From: Brucella tritici | Lineage (GTDB): Bacteria > Pseudomonadota > Alphaproteobacteria > Rhizobiales > Rhizobiaceae | Direction of reading: 5' to 3' | NCBI RefSeq assembly: GCF_902825325.1 | Contig: NZ_CADEAR010000011.1 | Location: forward strand, 1 to 64,000 | Length of the DNA: 64,000 nucleotides | Shown here: positions 63,619-64,000 of the stretch, one piece after another | How positions within the stretch are numbered: the stretch's first letter is position 1 | Layout of the letters: each line of letters starts with the position of its first letter | Translations under genes and position numbers: made by a program | Notes under the pieces: model-generated | The model's input: only the letters and a program-made list of their open reading frames with translations | The model's database searches: none | What the model was told of the DNA's origin: nothing

Positions 63619-64000
63619 TCATCTTCCATAAAGAGACCGTATTGCGACTGCTGGATGATTTCAGCAGGCGCAGGCAATCCGAGATGCTGCCATGCGATGG
63701 CCGTCAAAACGCGACCGCGTGGCGTGCGCTGCAGGAAGCCCTGCTGGATCAGATAGGGTTCGATAATGTCTTCAATTGCATCACGCGGCTCAGACAGGCC
63801 GGCGGCAATGGTTTCGATCCCCACCGGACCGCCGCCGAAATTGCGTGCGATAATATTGAGGTAACGCCGGTCGAGCTGATCCAGCCCGCGATTGTCCACT
63901 TCAAGACGTGACAGCGCCTCATCGGCAATCTTCCGATCAATGACATCCACGCCTGCAACCAGCGCGAAATCACGCACGCGGCGCAACAACCGACCGGCAA
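63615..64000 (-). CDS. ruvB: Holliday junction branch migration helicase RuvB, 3' part
   Basis: The C-terminal 127 residues are inside the window; the 5' part lies beyond 64000. The visible part includes the arginine-finger region and winged-helix domain ([75 protein letters not shown]). RuvB drives branch migration with RuvA. It is upstream of ybgC, with the stop overlapping the ybgC ATG. Confidence 0.95.
   Translation of the reverse strand, partial: AGRLLRRVRDFALVAGVDVIDRKIADEALSRLEVDNRGLDQLDRRYLNIIARNFGGGPVGIETIAAGLSEPRDAIEDIIEPYLIQQGFLQRTPRGRVLTAIAWQHLGLPAPAEIIQQSQYGLFMEDE

Overview
The window reads as chromosomal DNA of an alphaproteobacterium in the order Hyphomicrobiales, most probably the Brucella/Ochrobactrum clade. 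The reasons are the EcfG/NepR/PhyR general stress locus next to a Mur-type Fur protein, the Tol-Pal block ending in ybgC-ruvB, an Irr-type iron box in front of a membrane ferritin, Omp25/31-like barrels with the YLRGDIGY motif, and dispersed TAGAGC...GCTCTA palindromes. Genus and species cannot be fixed from the sequence alone. No insertion sequence, prophage, integrase or CRISPR array was seen.

Layout. 0.1-13.8 kb: an IclR regulator divergent from gabD, a YqaA/DedA-type membrane protein, dsbB, an HNH nuclease with a TTG start, a DNA glycosylase, gluQ, malate synthase G (glcB), an acetyltransferase, an MFS transporter, mbfA (ferritin-VIT fusion with a perfect ICE box), a class II amidotransferase and an Lrp regulator. 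13.8-22.6 kb: a Cys-rich copper-binding protein, dut, an orphan TadG/TadE pair, a MacA/MacB-like pump with a phosphodiester glycosidase, and an APH-family kinase. 22.7-25.2 kb: exbB-exbD-tonB with a candidate iron-responsive operator. 25.5-33.6 kb: a stress region (PRC-barrel protein, YqjD/YqjE-like pair, CHASE3 histidine kinase, ecfG, nepR, phyR, DUF1328 peptide, HWE kinase, mur), in which several promoters match the EcfG consensus GGAAC-N16/17-CGTT. 33.6-35.7 kb: small unknown genes and a methyltransferase beside tRNA-Glu(CUC). 35.8-44.1 kb: an envelope protein, rluD, rpoH, a rhodanese, a GlxA-type regulator, an exported pyrophosphatase, a large unknown membrane protein and purA. 44.4-49.1 kb: a GNAT, serA and serC (with a serC-leader-like RNA) and a BASS transporter. 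49.2-51.0 kb: two tandem outer-membrane barrels. 51.2-64.0 kb: glmM, ftsH, tilS, then cpoB-pal-tolB-tolA-tolR-tolQ, ybgC and the 3' part of ruvB, all transcribed leftward.

How it fits together. Three themes recur: iron and metal control (mbfA/ICE box, exbB-exbD-tonB with an IRO-like site, mur), the general stress response (regulators plus target genes with matching promoters within 7 kb), and envelope maintenance (Tol-Pal, FtsH, porin-like barrels, PRC-barrel and YqjD/E proteins). Intergenic DNA carries many mosaic palindromes, including two long imperfect inverted repeats of the same family at 4.0 and 44.3 kb.
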